The notes: a model not told the origin generated them from the letters alone. A stretch of DNA of 64,000 nucleotides from Collinsella sp. AF08-23 (GCF_003479805.1 NZ_QUHV01000001.1:1-64000); one strand, 5' to 3'; shown: positions 27,201 through 36,805, counted from the first letter of the stretch. A program made the numbers and translations.

Positions 27201-29558
27201 TTACTTGATTTGCGTCGTGCCGGGCGCGAGGTTCGGATCGGTCTCGTTCGCGGCGCTCTGGCGAAGCTTGGTGTACACATCCTTGCCGTCGCCAAAGAGC
27301 TCGTAGTACTGAATCGTGGCGTACTCGGAGCGCGCCTGCATTGCCTTTTGCAGCGAAGTATGGGCATCTCCGCCGTTCTCATCCTCCTTGACGCTGGACA
27401 GGTAGATGGTGCCGGTGGCGTCAAGGTAACCGGTGGTGTTGATGGCGGGCAGCGCGTTGCGCAGGGTGAGCTGAGCCTTCTGGTAGTCGTTGAGCGGCGC
27501 GCCGATGATGTTCATCATCTCGGTGCCCAGGTAGTTGGTGGAGAGGTTGTCCACATGGCTGTCCTGGTCGTTGCCGGCGACATCGTAGTTCGCCCAGATG
27601 AGGTAGTCGGTGGTCCACAGGCGCATGTTGTGCTCGGCCTTATCCTCATTGGTGAACCAGCGGTTGTTGTACTTGTCGGGGAAGAACGGCTGGTGGTCGC
27701 CAAAGAACACGAGCACGACGGGGCGGTCGAGCTTGCGCAGCTTGCCAACGAAGTCCTTGAGCGCGCGGTCGGATTCCTCAATGAGGGACAGATACTCGTT
27801 GACCTCGTTGTTCACCGCGCCGTCGATCAGGTAGTTGTTCAGCTTATCGGGCGGGAGCAGGCCGGTGTCATAGCCGGAGTGGTTCTGCATGGTCACGTCG
27901 AAGATGAACTGAGGCGCGGAGTCGGACTCGAGCATCTCGAGGATCTTGTCGTAGGTGGCGGCGTCGGACACCATGCCGCGGAGCTTCTCGGCATCCTGGA
28001 AGTCGTTGATCGTCATGAAGCGATCGAAGCCGAAGCCGGAGTAGACGTTCTCGCGGTTCCAGTTGGTGCCGTGGTTGGGGTGCATGGCCGTGGTGGTGTA
28101 GCCCAGATCCTTGAACTGCTCGGCGAGATTCTTGGTGTCGAGCAGGTCGTAGATCGTGTAGGGGTACACGCCCGACCCAAGGTAAGACATGGAGTTACCA
28201 GTGAGGAACTCGAACTCGGTGTTGCAGGTGCCGCCGCCGTACGCGCTCACGTAGAGGGTGCCGCGCGAGAGGGTGTCGGGGAGGTTCTTGAAGAACTGCG
28301 GGCCGTTGTAGCCGGCATGCATGTTCTGGTAGATGGAGAGGTCGGAGAACGTCTCGTTCATGATGGCGATAACCGTGGGCTTTTCCTTGGCGAATTGGGC
28401 CTCGGCATCGGTGCGCTGCTGGGTCTTGCCGGCAGTCTCGTCGTACTCGCCGGCGAGCTTCTTCTCGAGCTTTTCGGCCTTGGCCATATCGTAGTCTTTA
28501 GGCACGGGCGGCTTGATGGTCTGCGCGGAGGAGATGAACGTGGGGATGAAGCCCTGGCGGTAGTAGCTCTCGAGCGGGCGCCAGGTGTACACGGTGATGT
28601 TGAGGGTGTTGTAGTAGTCGATGAGCGTGACGTGGGCACCAACGCCAACGAGGCACAGGGCACCGATCAACAGGTTGGTGAGGAAGAGGCGGCGGTTGCG
28701 CTTGGCGGGCTCGGGGCGGAAGACGCCGGCGAGCGAGCACAGCAGCATGGAGATGGCCAGGAAGGTCATGCCGTACAGGCCGAACGCGCTGAAGATGTAG
28801 GTGAAGCCGCCACTCACCGCAGCGGCAGTGCCCAGGGCGGAAAGGTCGGCGGGCTGGATGGGCATGGACTTGAACGTGATGACGAAGAACTGCGCCATGC
28901 CGATGCCCCAGCATAGGAAGGCGACGAACGCCGGGGCGCCACCGCGACGCTGGAATAGGTAGAACAGGCCGGCCATGACGGCGGTGATGAGTGCCCACTC
29001 AAGCAGGATGCACAGCGGGTAGCACCAGGTGAGGTCATGGTTGGAGGGGGTTTCGAGCCCGAGCATGGCGAACAGGCCGGCGAGCAAGAGCAACATCACG
29101 CAGACCGCGGTGGGGCGGTGCAGCGCGATGCGGAGCTCGTGGGCGCGGCCGCGCAGCTTACGGCCCAGGCGACCGATGCGGGAGAGGTCCTCGTCGCGGG
29201 TGATGCGATGTGCGCACGCATCGTACTTGTCACATGCACCGCAGTCGGGTCGGAAGGTGCGGGCGGCGAGTTCGTCACCGAAACGCATGTAGGATTCGAT
29301 GCGCGCCCAGGTGATGTCACGCGCGAAAGAGGCCCAAGTGCAGGCGGTGAGCACGGCGTTCAGGATGATGGGAGAGAGGATGTCGTCGGGCGCCATGCCG
29401 AGAAAGCCCAGCGCGACGGCAATGGCCTGCATGATGCAGAACGTGATGCCCCAGCCCATGCCGGAGCGATCACCCGATTCCTTGCGACGGGTGAGCTCCC
29501 GACGGCCCAAGTAGGCGGAGGCGACAAGCCCCGCGATGGATACGATGGCAGTGAACAT
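27201..29558 (-). CDS. LTA synthase family sulfatase-fold transferase
   Basis: Membrane-bound alkaline-phosphatase-superfamily enzyme of 785 residues. It probably transfers phosphoglycerol or a similar group to a cell-surface glycopolymer. The N-terminal half has several membrane helices (at the start, then LLLLAGLFAMLGL, FVAFLCWGIGMAQFFVI, LTNLLIGALCLVGVGAH). The extracellular half has the nucleophile threonine in GGGTCNTEFEFLTGNS, HPNHGTNWNRENVY with FGFDRF, and VFFGDHQPFF. A cysteine-bearing cytoplasmic loop, PDCGACDKYDAC, is not a usual LtaS feature. ATG 29558 has GAGG 8 nt upstream; the open frame runs 91 codons further without a site. Confidence 0.85.
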   Translation of the reverse strand: MFTAIVSIAGLVASAYLGRRELTRRKESGDRSGMGWGITFCIMQAIAVALGFLGMAPDDILSPIILNAVLTACTWASFARDITWARIESYMRFGDELAARTFRPDCGACDKYDACAHRITRDEDLSRIGRLGRKLRGRAHELRIALHRPTAVCVMLLLLAGLFAMLGLETPSNHDLTWCYPLCILLEWALITAVMAGLFYLFQRRGGAPAFVAFLCWGIGMAQFFVITFKSMPIQPADLSALGTAAAVSGGFTYIFSAFGLYGMTFLAISMLLCSLAGVFRPEPAKRNRRLFLTNLLIGALCLVGVGAHVTLIDYYNTLNITVYTWRPLESYYRQGFIPTFISSAQTIKPPVPKDYDMAKAEKLEKKLAGEYDETAGKTQQRTDAEAQFAKEKPTVIAIMNETFSDLSIYQNMHAGYNGPQFFKNLPDTLSRGTLYVSAYGGGTCNTEFEFLTGNSMSYLGSGVYPYTIYDLLDTKNLAEQFKDLGYTTTAMHPNHGTNWNRENVYSGFGFDRFMTINDFQDAEKLRGMVSDAATYDKILEMLESDSAPQFIFDVTMQNHSGYDTGLLPPDKLNNYLIDGAVNNEVNEYLSLIEESDRALKDFVGKLRKLDRPVVLVFFGDHQPFFPDKYNNRWFTNEDKAEHNMRLWTTDYLIWANYDVAGNDQDSHVDNLSTNYLGTEMMNIIGAPLNDYQKAQLTLRNALPAINTTGYLDATGTIYLSSVKEDENGGDAHTSLQKAMQARSEYATIQYYELFGDGKDVYTKLRQSAANETDPNLAPGTTQIK

Positions 29559-29776
29559 ACGACAACCTCTTCTTCGCTCAACGGATGTTGAAGCAGGCGG
29601 CGTGCCCAAATCCTGGACAGCGCTTACCCGGCCTTGATAAACATGTGCTACGCGCGGAAGGCGACAAGGGAACATACTACCCACGGATTGTCGAGATTTA
29701 GTCGATAAGCTGCAGGTATCCGTTGTTTCCATAGAATGGGCCAAGAAGCGTAACCGATGCTTAAGGACGGCGGTAA

Positions 29777-30568
29777 ATGGGAATGACGGGAAACGCGGTG
29801 CTCGACTGCATCGAGCGCAGGAGCTCGACACGGCAGTTCGACTTGACGGTGGAAATCACGGCCGAACAGCGGGAGGCCGTGCTCCATGCTGCGAGTAGGG
29901 CCCCAAGCGCCGGGGCGATGATGATGTATTCGATTATCGATATTCGCGAGCAGGCGACGCGAGATCGCCTCGCGGTGCTTTGCGACAATCAGCCGATGAT
30001 CTCCAAGGCGCCGTGGGCGCTGGTGTTTGTGGTGGACTACTGCAAGTGGACCGACCTGTTCGAGCACGTGGGGTGCTTGACCGAGGAATTCGCGACCGAA
30101 TCTGGCTGCACTGCCCGCCCGCATCCCGGTCTGGGCGATTTTGGAATCGCGGCGCAGGACGCGGTGATTGCGGCGCAGAATGCGGCAATTGCCGCCGAGG
30201 CGGTGGGATTGGGCACCTGCTACATAGGCGACATCATAGAGAACGCCGAGGAGGTGCGTGACCTTCTGTATTTGCCCGAGCACACCGTGCCCTTGAGTAT
30301 GCTCATCCTTGGAACCCCTAAGAAGGAGCGCCCGGCAACCCCGCATCCGACCGTCAACCTTGTGATGGAGGAGCGCTATCGCCGCGCCGACGCTCCGACT
30401 ATGGACGCTCAAATCGCCGAGATGGACGCGATGTTCCGCCCTCACGCAACGGAGTCCGGGGCGCGTGTGCGCGACATTTACACGCGCAAGCACACGAGCG
30501 ACTTCATGGCCGAGATGAGCCGGTCGATGGACTTGTGGCTTCGGAATTGGCTTGGAAAGGGCTGGTAG
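29777..30568 (+). CDS. Nitroreductase-family oxidoreductase
   Basis: FMN-dependent NAD(P)H oxidoreductase of 263 residues. The N-terminal ERRSSTRQFDLTVEITAEQ has the Arg-Ser-x-Arg FMN-phosphate site, followed by ASRAPSAGAMM. AAQNAAIAAEAVGLGTCYIGDI is the typical second FMN segment. A C-terminal extension of about 70 residues follows the core. ATG 29777 has AAGGA at 8 nt. The natural substrate is unknown; such enzymes reduce nitroaromatics and quinones. It is isolated between divergent and convergent neighbours. Confidence 0.85.
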   Translation: MGMTGNAVLDCIERRSSTRQFDLTVEITAEQREAVLHAASRAPSAGAMMMYSIIDIREQATRDRLAVLCDNQPMISKAPWALVFVVDYCKWTDLFEHVGCLTEEFATESGCTARPHPGLGDFGIAAQDAVIAAQNAAIAAEAVGLGTCYIGDIIENAEEVRDLLYLPEHTVPLSMLILGTPKKERPATPHPTVNLVMEERYRRADAPTMDAQIAEMDAMFRPHATESGARVRDIYTRKHTSDFMAEMSRSMDLWLRNWLGKGW

Positions 30569-30642
30569 AAACATCTCAAGCGCGATGCTCGGGGCTCCGC
30601 TGGGGCCTCGGTTTCGTGGCGAACGTCCTGGTACGCGCAAAC

Positions 30643-30677
30643 AAAAAAGACCCATCCGGTTGGATGGGTCTTTTTGA
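30643..30677. terminator. Bidirectional terminator between nitroreductase and kup
   Basis: AAAAAAGACCCATCC pairs with GGATGGGTCTTTTT around a short loop, with A and T runs on both sides. Confidence 0.88.
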
Positions 30678-30704
30678 CATTCAGTGAGATTGCGGAGGCG
30701 CTCG

Positions 30705-32741
30705 TTAGCAGCGCTCATCCATGGCGACGCGTGCGATGCGGTCGACCGGCTTGAACTTGGTGAACAGCGGCACGTACTCGTAGAACACGCTGGAGTTCTC
30801 CAGGCCGAACCACTGCACCGGCGAACCGGCGAAGCGGCGGATCGCGTACTTCATCGCGATGGCGTGGCGCTCACGCTGCTCGACGTCGGACTCGGGCGCA
30901 AGCGTCTTGCGGATCAGGCAGAAGCGGAAGGAGCCGACCACACCGGGCTTGTCGTACACGGAATAATCGTGCACCTGCGGCGGCAGCTCACCGGACGCGG
31001 ACAGGTCGGAAACGATCTGGCGCAGGTAGGCGTTCACGCGCTGATTGACCTTGTAACCCAGGTGGAGGTGCACGCGGTACACAAAGTCGGTGCCGTAGTT
31101 TTCCACGGAGTACTCGAAGGTGTGCGGCTCATCGGTGACCTCGACGTTCAGGAACCAGTAGGCGCGGGCGCGCTTGGGGTGCTTATCGAAGATCGAGTAC
31201 AGGATGTCGCGGTCGAGCATGTCGGTCGACGTGCTGTTGGTGAGGTAGACCAGGTTGTCGCAGAGCGTCTCGTAGTGCGAGTCGTTGCGTAGACGGTCGA
31301 GCTGGTCGATGTATTTGCGCACGGGGAGCATCGTGTACTGGCGGCGCTCGACGCGGCTGCCGTTGTACCAGCTGACCATGACGCCCATGATGAGCGCGGC
31401 CATCAGGATGGTGAAGTAGCCGCCATGGAAGAACTTCGTGAGCGAGGACACGAAGAAGAAGCCCTCAAGCGCGACGAAGAAGATGACGAAGGCCCAGGGG
31501 AAGACCTTCATCTTGCGCACGCCGTGCAGGTAGAAGAAGAGCAGCACGGAGGTGCAGATCATCGTGATGGTGATGGCCAGACCGTAGGCGGCCTCCATGT
31601 GAGCGGAGCTCTGGAACAGCAGCACGACGATAACGCAGCCGACCCACATGACGTTGTTGACCATGGGGATGTAGAGCTGGCCCTTGGTCTCGGCGGGGTA
31701 GAAGATCTGCATGTGGGGCATGAGATCGAGGCGGCTGGCCTCGGACACGAGCGAGAACGCGCCGGTCACGAGCGCCTGGCTCGCGATGATCGCGGCGCAG
31801 GTGGAAAGGATGACGCCGAACGGACGAACCATCTCGGGCAGCATCTGGAAGAACGGGTTGAGGTCCTCGATGAGGGCGAGCTCGGGGTTGCCGGCGTTGG
31901 CGAGCAGCCAAGCGCCCTGGCCGAGGTAGGACAGGATGAGGCAGATCTTGACGAAGGGCCAGGTAGCATAGATGTTGCCGCGGCCGACGTGGCCCATGTC
32001 GGAGTAGAGGGCCTCGGCGCCGGTAGTGGCGAGGAAGCAGCTACCCAAGATCATGATGCCGGCATGGTTGTTGGGAGACAGCAGGAAGCTGATGCCGCGC
32101 AGCGGGTTGAACGCGAGCAGGACAACAGGGTTGCCGAGCACGTAGATGAGACCCGCGCCGCCGAGGAACAGGAACCAAAACGTCATGACCGGGCCGAAGG
32201 CATGGCCGATCTTGGAAGTGCCCACGCGCTGCACCGCGAACAGCAGGCACACGATGATGAGCGTGATGACCACGACGTTCATCTGGTTGTCACCCATGAT
32301 GTCGTGCACGGCGGGGATGGTGCGCAGGCCCTCGATGGCCGTGGTGATGGTCACCGCGGGGGTGAGGATGCCGTCGGCGAGCAGGGCGGCACCTCCGAGC
32401 ATGGCGGGGAGGATGAGCCATTTGCCGTATTTGCGCACGATGCTGTAGAGCGCGAAGATGCCGCCCTCGCCGTGGTTGTCGGCCTTGAGGGAGACGAGCA
32501 CGTACTTGACGGTGGTCAGCAGCGTGACCGTCCAGATGACGAGCGAGAGCGCGCCGAGGATGAACTCCTCGGTCACGGTCATGATGCCGCCTTGGCCCGC
32601 AAGCAGCGCCTTGGTGACGTACATGGGCGACGTGCCGATGTCGCCGTACACGACGCCCAGGGTGACGAGCATCGCGCCGATGCTTACCGGGATCGCGGCA
32701 GAACCGTGCCCGTGCTCGGATGATTCAGTTGAGTGTGCCAT
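30705..32741 (-). CDS. kup: KUP-type potassium uptake transporter
   Basis: Potassium/proton symporter of the cytoplasmic membrane, 678 residues. The signature GVVYGDIGTSPMYVTKA lies in the first helix, with about 12 hydrophobic segments up to residue 450 and a cytoplasmic C-terminal domain of about 200 residues. PVVLLAFNPLRGISFL and GAEALYSDMGHVGR are typical. ATG 32741 is chosen because AAGGAG is 9 nt upstream; an open 25-codon extension is ignored. Upstream lies the palindrome pair at 32932-33012. Confidence 0.92.
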   Translation of the reverse strand: MAHSTESSEHGHGSAAIPVSIGAMLVTLGVVYGDIGTSPMYVTKALLAGQGGIMTVTEEFILGALSLVIWTVTLLTTVKYVLVSLKADNHGEGGIFALYSIVRKYGKWLILPAMLGGAALLADGILTPAVTITTAIEGLRTIPAVHDIMGDNQMNVVVITLIIVCLLFAVQRVGTSKIGHAFGPVMTFWFLFLGGAGLIYVLGNPVVLLAFNPLRGISFLLSPNNHAGIMILGSCFLATTGAEALYSDMGHVGRGNIYATWPFVKICLILSYLGQGAWLLANAGNPELALIEDLNPFFQMLPEMVRPFGVILSTCAAIIASQALVTGAFSLVSEASRLDLMPHMQIFYPAETKGQLYIPMVNNVMWVGCVIVVLLFQSSAHMEAAYGLAITITMICTSVLLFFYLHGVRKMKVFPWAFVIFFVALEGFFFVSSLTKFFHGGYFTILMAALIMGVMVSWYNGSRVERRQYTMLPVRKYIDQLDRLRNDSHYETLCDNLVYLTNSTSTDMLDRDILYSIFDKHPKRARAYWFLNVEVTDEPHTFEYSVENYGTDFVYRVHLHLGYKVNQRVNAYLRQIVSDLSASGELPPQVHDYSVYDKPGVVGSFRFCLIRKTLAPESDVEQRERHAIAMKYAIRRFAGSPVQWFGLENSSVFYEYVPLFTKFKPVDRIARVAMDERC

Positions 32742-32931
32742 TGCGGTATTGCTCCTTGGCGAAGATGACCCGGCGCCGGCCTTCCCCCAGCGCGCCGAGA
32801 GGCATATGCATGCCATCTAACGTTCAAGCCATTATAGGGATTGTGCAGGGCAAACGCTATATGTCACAAGCTGCAGGAACGCAAATAGAAGGGTGGGTTG
32901 CTTCCGTTTCCTTCCCCTGTCCCGTGCCCTC

Positions 32932-32959
32932 CTCCCGCGAAAGTTAACTCTCGCGGGAG
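32932..32959. promoter_or_regulatory. 28-bp near-perfect palindrome centred on AGTTAACT
   Basis: CTCCCGCGAAAGTTAACTCT followed by CGCGGGAG; one mismatched pair breaks perfect symmetry. Centre-to-centre distance to the next palindrome is 52 bp. It may be an operator for kup (190 nt upstream of its start) or part of the end of the rlmKL-like transcript. Confidence 0.5.
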
Positions 32960-32982
32960 CTTTTCTCCCGGTTCGCCTGATT

Positions 32983-33012
32983 CGTTCCCCGAGAGTTAAC
33001 TCTCGGGGAACG
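32983..33012. promoter_or_regulatory. 30-bp perfect palindrome centred on AGTTAACT
   Basis: The arm CGTTCCCCGAGAGTT is mirrored exactly. It shares the central AGTTAACTCTCG core with its neighbour at 32932-32959, while the outer arms differ. The remaining gene-free part of 32742-33054 shows nothing further. Confidence 0.55.
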
Positions 33013-33054
33013 CAGATACCGAAGAGTGCACGCCCCTTAGGCCCTCATGTTGGG

Positions 33055-35724
33055 TCAGCGCCCGCCGCGCGCATCGCGGCGGCGCGTCTTTTCGCGGCGG
33101 GTGTTGCTGCCGCTCGGTTCGCTGCTACGTGCATCGTCATGGCGCCGGGCGTTCTCGCGCAGCTCGCGCGTGCGCTCGCGAATGGCGCTCTCGTCCATGC
33201 CCACCATGCGCATGGCCTCCTCGGAGGTGTGGCGGCGGACCAGGTAGCAGTGGTGAATGCGCTGGTTGCGGGCGAAGTCCTCGGGGATGGTCTGCGCGGT
33301 GATGTCGGTGAGCACCACACCGGCGCGTGCGAGCTCCTCGGTATCGGGGCGGAAGGTGCGCAGGTTGCAGGAGAAGATCGCCTCGCCCTCTCGGGAGAGC
33401 AGGCGCGAGAGGCCCACGAGCAGCTCCACGTGGTCGCGCTGGACATCCCACGTGCGGCGACCCATTTTGCTCGAGTTGGAGAAGGTGGGCGGGTCGCAAA
33501 AGATGAGGTCCCAGCGGTTGCGTGTGGCGCGCATGTCGCGGATCCAGCTCATGACGTCGGCGCGCACGTAATGGTGGTCGGGGCCCACAAAGCCGTTTTG
33601 CTCCATGTTGCGCTCGGCCCAGTCCAGGTAGGTGTTGGAGAGGTCCACGGTGACGGTCTCCTCCACGCCGGCGTCGGCCGCGTAGCAGGTGGCCGTGCCG
33701 GTGTAGGCGAACAGGTTGAGGAAGAACCGCTTGCCGCGGGCGTGCTCGCGCACCAGGCTGCGCGTGATGCGGTGGTCGAGGAAGATGCCCGTGTCGAGGT
33801 AGTCGTTGAAGTTGACGGCGAAGGTGAGGCCGCCCTCTTCGATGAGGGGGAGCCTGCGAGTCCGGATGTCGGACGGGGTCCCCGCGCCGGTGCCCTGGGG
33901 TGCGCGAGCGGCGGCTTTGGGGCTCGGGCCTTGGCCGGCGCCGCCCTTGCGCACGCCGACGACCCCGTTGCCACCCATTGCCGCCGCGGACGTGCCGCCC
34001 GCCTGCTTGCCGTATTGCGACCCGCCGCGCGAGCGGATGCGGGCCTTGGCGAATACGTTTTCGGGGTTCACGTCGAGGATGCGCGGCGCGATGGCGAGCA
34101 TGTCGAGCAGACGCGCCTCGGCGAGTGCCGGGTCGATGTGGCGCGGGGCGGCATACTCGGCAACCACGAGCCAGCGGCCCGGGGTCGTGGCACTGCCTTC
34201 GTACAGGTCGATGGCGGCGGAGTAATCGGGCAGGTCGGCATCGTAGACGCGGTAGCAGGTGATGCCCTCGCGCTGCGCCCACTTGCGGCGCTGCTTAGCG
34301 ACTTTGCGCAGACGGCGCGCGAACTGCTCGGACTCGGGCAGCATGACGGGGCAGGGCTTACCATCGCCCAGGTCGATGGCGGTGGTGCCCGCGGGTGCGA
34401 CTCGCTCGTCGTCTGCGGCCTCGGTGTCCTCGAGGTCACCCTCAGAGAGTTCGACGAACGTGAGGAGCTGGGCCCCCTCGTTGTTCGGCATGATGGACAG
34501 GCGACCGCGGGGGGTGCCGAGGGCTTGCTCGAGGACGTTGTCGCGCGTGAGGACGGTGACGGGCTTGCCGACGAGGGCTTCCCCAAAGGGTGCGCCCGCG
34601 CCGGTGCGCAGGTCGGTAACGAGGGAGAGAAGGCGCGGCAGCTTGGTGAGGGGGACCTCGGTCGTGTCGATGACGATGCCGCCGACGATCTGGGTGTCGC
34701 CGATAGCGGGAATGGCGAGTTTGCGGACGATTTTCTGCGCGTCGGGCTGGGCGAAGATCACGCGGTCCGAGGGGCCGGATGCCTTGAGGACGCGGCGCGC
34801 GCACGAGACGGCGTCACCGGAAATGTCGGTGGCAAGAATGCGCGCCGTGCGGTCGCGCGCCGCGTCGATGCGCCCGAGCGCCTCTTTGCGCAGGGAGAGC
34901 CACGCGGATTCGTCGTACTCCGCCCATGCTTTGAACCCCCAGTTGTCGCGCTCGAGGCCGGGCGCGCGGTCGGCGAGGATCTGGGCTGCCTCCAGCACGA
35001 TGCCGCCGCCAGCGCAGCAGGCATCGACCAGGATGGGGAAGACGGAGGCGGTGCCGTCGTCCGCGGTGGAGGCCGCCGTGTCGCTCGCGCATGCCATGGC
35101 GTGCGAGCAGGCCTGTTGCCAGCCAAGCTGCGTCAGGGCCAGCGCGGCGTAGTCGGGCCGCAGCACGTGGGCGGCGCCGGGGCGGATTGCCTCGCGCGGG
35201 AGGCGCTTGAACAGCGGGTCGCCGGAAAGGTCGAGGTGCAGGCTGGCGCGGTCTCCGCGCAGCGTGAGCAGGATGCGCGCGTCGGGGTCATCCACGTCCA
35301 CGTTGGGGCGACGGCCGGCGATCTCGACGAGGCGGTCGCACAGGGCATCCTTCACGCGCAGGGCGGAATAATGGGAGTTGCGCAGCTCATCGCTCGTGCC
35401 GCGCGCCGAGATGGCGATGGTTGCGCCAGGCGCGAGGACGTTCTCCCAAGCGATGGCGCGTGAGCCCTCGTACAAGTCGTCCGCGGTGACGCAATCGAAG
35501 CGGGCGAGGGTAACAAAGACGCGGCTCGCCAGGCGCGACCACAGGCAGGCGCGGTAGGCATCGAGGGGCGCGCCCGCGAACGTGACGCGGCCCTTGAGGC
35601 GACGAACCTGACGCAGGCCGAAAGAGCGCAGTTCGTCGGCAAGGGCGGCTTCAAAGCCCTCGGGGCAGCTCGCGTAAAACTCGTGCGCGGCAGTGTTGGG
35701 AGGCGTGAGGGGCGTCTGCGCCAT
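33055..35724 (-). CDS. rlmL: RlmKL-like bifunctional 23S rRNA methyltransferase, RlmL half apparently degenerate
   Basis: 889-residue fusion of a THUMP plus RlmL-type N-terminal half and an RlmK-type (RsmC/RlmI-like) C-terminal half, expected to methylate G2445 and G2069 of 23S rRNA. In the C-terminal half FLNLFAYTGTATCYAADAG (SAM site) and FCDPPTFSNSSKM are intact. In the N-terminal half motif I is DACCAGGGIVLEAAQ. The NPPYGER catalytic segment expected after it is replaced by GGIVIDTTEVPL, and a Gly/Ala-rich linker separates the halves. ATG 35724 follows AGGAG at 6 nt. The rlmL symbol is for homology; the N-terminal activity may be lost. Confidence 0.82.
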   Translation of the reverse strand: MAQTPLTPPNTAAHEFYASCPEGFEAALADELRSFGLRQVRRLKGRVTFAGAPLDAYRACLWSRLASRVFVTLARFDCVTADDLYEGSRAIAWENVLAPGATIAISARGTSDELRNSHYSALRVKDALCDRLVEIAGRRPNVDVDDPDARILLTLRGDRASLHLDLSGDPLFKRLPREAIRPGAAHVLRPDYAALALTQLGWQQACSHAMACASDTAASTADDGTASVFPILVDACCAGGGIVLEAAQILADRAPGLERDNWGFKAWAEYDESAWLSLRKEALGRIDAARDRTARILATDISGDAVSCARRVLKASGPSDRVIFAQPDAQKIVRKLAIPAIGDTQIVGGIVIDTTEVPLTKLPRLLSLVTDLRTGAGAPFGEALVGKPVTVLTRDNVLEQALGTPRGRLSIMPNNEGAQLLTFVELSEGDLEDTEAADDERVAPAGTTAIDLGDGKPCPVMLPESEQFARRLRKVAKQRRKWAQREGITCYRVYDADLPDYSAAIDLYEGSATTPGRWLVVAEYAAPRHIDPALAEARLLDMLAIAPRILDVNPENVFAKARIRSRGGSQYGKQAGGTSAAAMGGNGVVGVRKGGAGQGPSPKAAARAPQGTGAGTPSDIRTRRLPLIEEGGLTFAVNFNDYLDTGIFLDHRITRSLVREHARGKRFFLNLFAYTGTATCYAADAGVEETVTVDLSNTYLDWAERNMEQNGFVGPDHHYVRADVMSWIRDMRATRNRWDLIFCDPPTFSNSSKMGRRTWDVQRDHVELLVGLSRLLSREGEAIFSCNLRTFRPDTEELARAGVVLTDITAQTIPEDFARNQRIHHCYLVRRHTSEEAMRMVGMDESAIRERTRELRENARRHDDARSSEPSGSNTRREKTRRRDARGGR

Positions 35725-35780
35725 GGTCACTCCTAATATAAGTGGCGGCAAAATCGTGTGTATGATGCGCGGCCGTCTGT

Positions 35781-35802
35781 CCATAATCTCTTTGTATTAT
35801 GG
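35781..35802. promoter_or_regulatory. Small inverted repeat in the rlmKL/HAD divergent region
   Basis: CCATAAT (35781-35787) and ATTATGG (35796-35802) flank an 8-nt spacer in the AT-richer divergent promoter region. This is a candidate operator with little further support. Confidence 0.3.
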
Positions 35803-35884
35803 CAGCTTCCTTACGCGTACGCTCCTCTTCTGTGCTGATGAGCTTGCTATCATGGTTCGAGCACAAGAGAGGGGAAGGATATGT

Positions 35885-36805
35885 ATGCTCGATGATTCGA
35901 GTGCGGTTTGGACGCCCCTTGCGGGGGCCTCTATGGAGGCCGGAGCGGCTTTGGCTACATCGACGGCGCGCGGATTGGGGGACTCCTCGGCGTCGTTGTT
36001 CTTCGATGTAGATGGCACGCTCGTCTGGGTGGACCCTGCGAACATCCCCGAGGGGGAGGATTTCACCAAGATCTTGCCGACGTCGGGCGTGCTCGACGCA
36101 ATCGGGCGGTTGCGGGAGCGCGGGCACCATGCGTACGTCTGCACGGGGCGCCCGCTTTCCATGGTGAGCGACGCGCTCGTGGCCGCCGGGTTCGACGGCG
36201 TGATCTCCGCGGCGGGGTCGTGCGTGTCGCTGGGCGGCGAGGTCGTGCACGAGACGCTGATCGATTCCGAGCTGGCGGCTGAGCTCATTCGCCTGGTGCT
36301 CGCCGTGGACACGACGGTGATGTTCGAATCGCGCGAGACGCCGCTCGTGGTGTCGCGGACGCTGGAGGCCGTCCCGGCGTTTCCCGACATGCCCGTCGCC
36401 CATTCCCTCGAGGAGGCGCTGGGGCTCGCTCCCGAATTGCGGTTTTGCAAGTTCACGCAGCCCGGGATGTTGAAGGCGCCCTCGATCATGGGCGACGCCC
36501 GCCTGTGCGAGCTGGTCGAGGCCAATTTCGACGTGTGCGATATGGGCCTGGCGAGCGAGTATTCGCAGAGGGGCGTGACCAAGGCGAGCGGCATTGCCAA
36601 GGTGCTGGAGCTGGAGGGGCGCGAAGTCGCGGGCACGTTCGCGTTCGGTGACTCCGAGAACGACCTCCCGATGTTCGATGCGGTGGAGACGAAGGTCGCC
36701 ATGGGTAATGCGATGCCGGTGCTCAAGGAGCGCGCGGACTACGTGACCGACCATGTGAAGGACGATGGCGTGGTCCACGCGCTGCGGCATTTCGGTTTGA
36801 TTTAG
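35885..36805 (+). CDS. HAD-superfamily (Cof-type) phosphatase
   Basis: Cytoplasmic phosphatase of small phosphorylated metabolites, 306 residues. The nucleophile motif is FFDVDGTLVWVD near residue 41, motif II threonine is in VCTGRP, and the C-terminal FGDSENDLPMFDAV is the Cof-type motif IV. A cap domain of about 100 residues lies between. ATG 35885 follows GGGGAAGGA at about 7 nt; an ATG at 35881 is in another frame, and the frame upstream to 35693 has no site. Substrate is unknown. Roughly 40 N-terminal residues precede the domain. Confidence 0.83.
   Translation: MLDDSSAVWTPLAGASMEAGAALATSTARGLGDSSASLFFDVDGTLVWVDPANIPEGEDFTKILPTSGVLDAIGRLRERGHHAYVCTGRPLSMVSDALVAAGFDGVISAAGSCVSLGGEVVHETLIDSELAAELIRLVLAVDTTVMFESRETPLVVSRTLEAVPAFPDMPVAHSLEEALGLAPELRFCKFTQPGMLKAPSIMGDARLCELVEANFDVCDMGLASEYSQRGVTKASGIAKVLELEGREVAGTFAFGDSENDLPMFDAVETKVAMGNAMPVLKERADYVTDHVKDDGVVHALRHFGLI

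Noticed and set aside
27156..28916. Long plus-strand frame opposite the LTA synthase-like gene
   Set aside because: It mirrors the minus-strand gene codon for codon, is rich in Val/Leu/Gly/Glu/His as high-GC shadow frames are, and shows no domain.
32893..35463. 856-codon plus-strand frame opposite the RlmKL-like gene
   Set aside because: Shadow frame of a firmly identified gene; composition is artificial and no motif is present.
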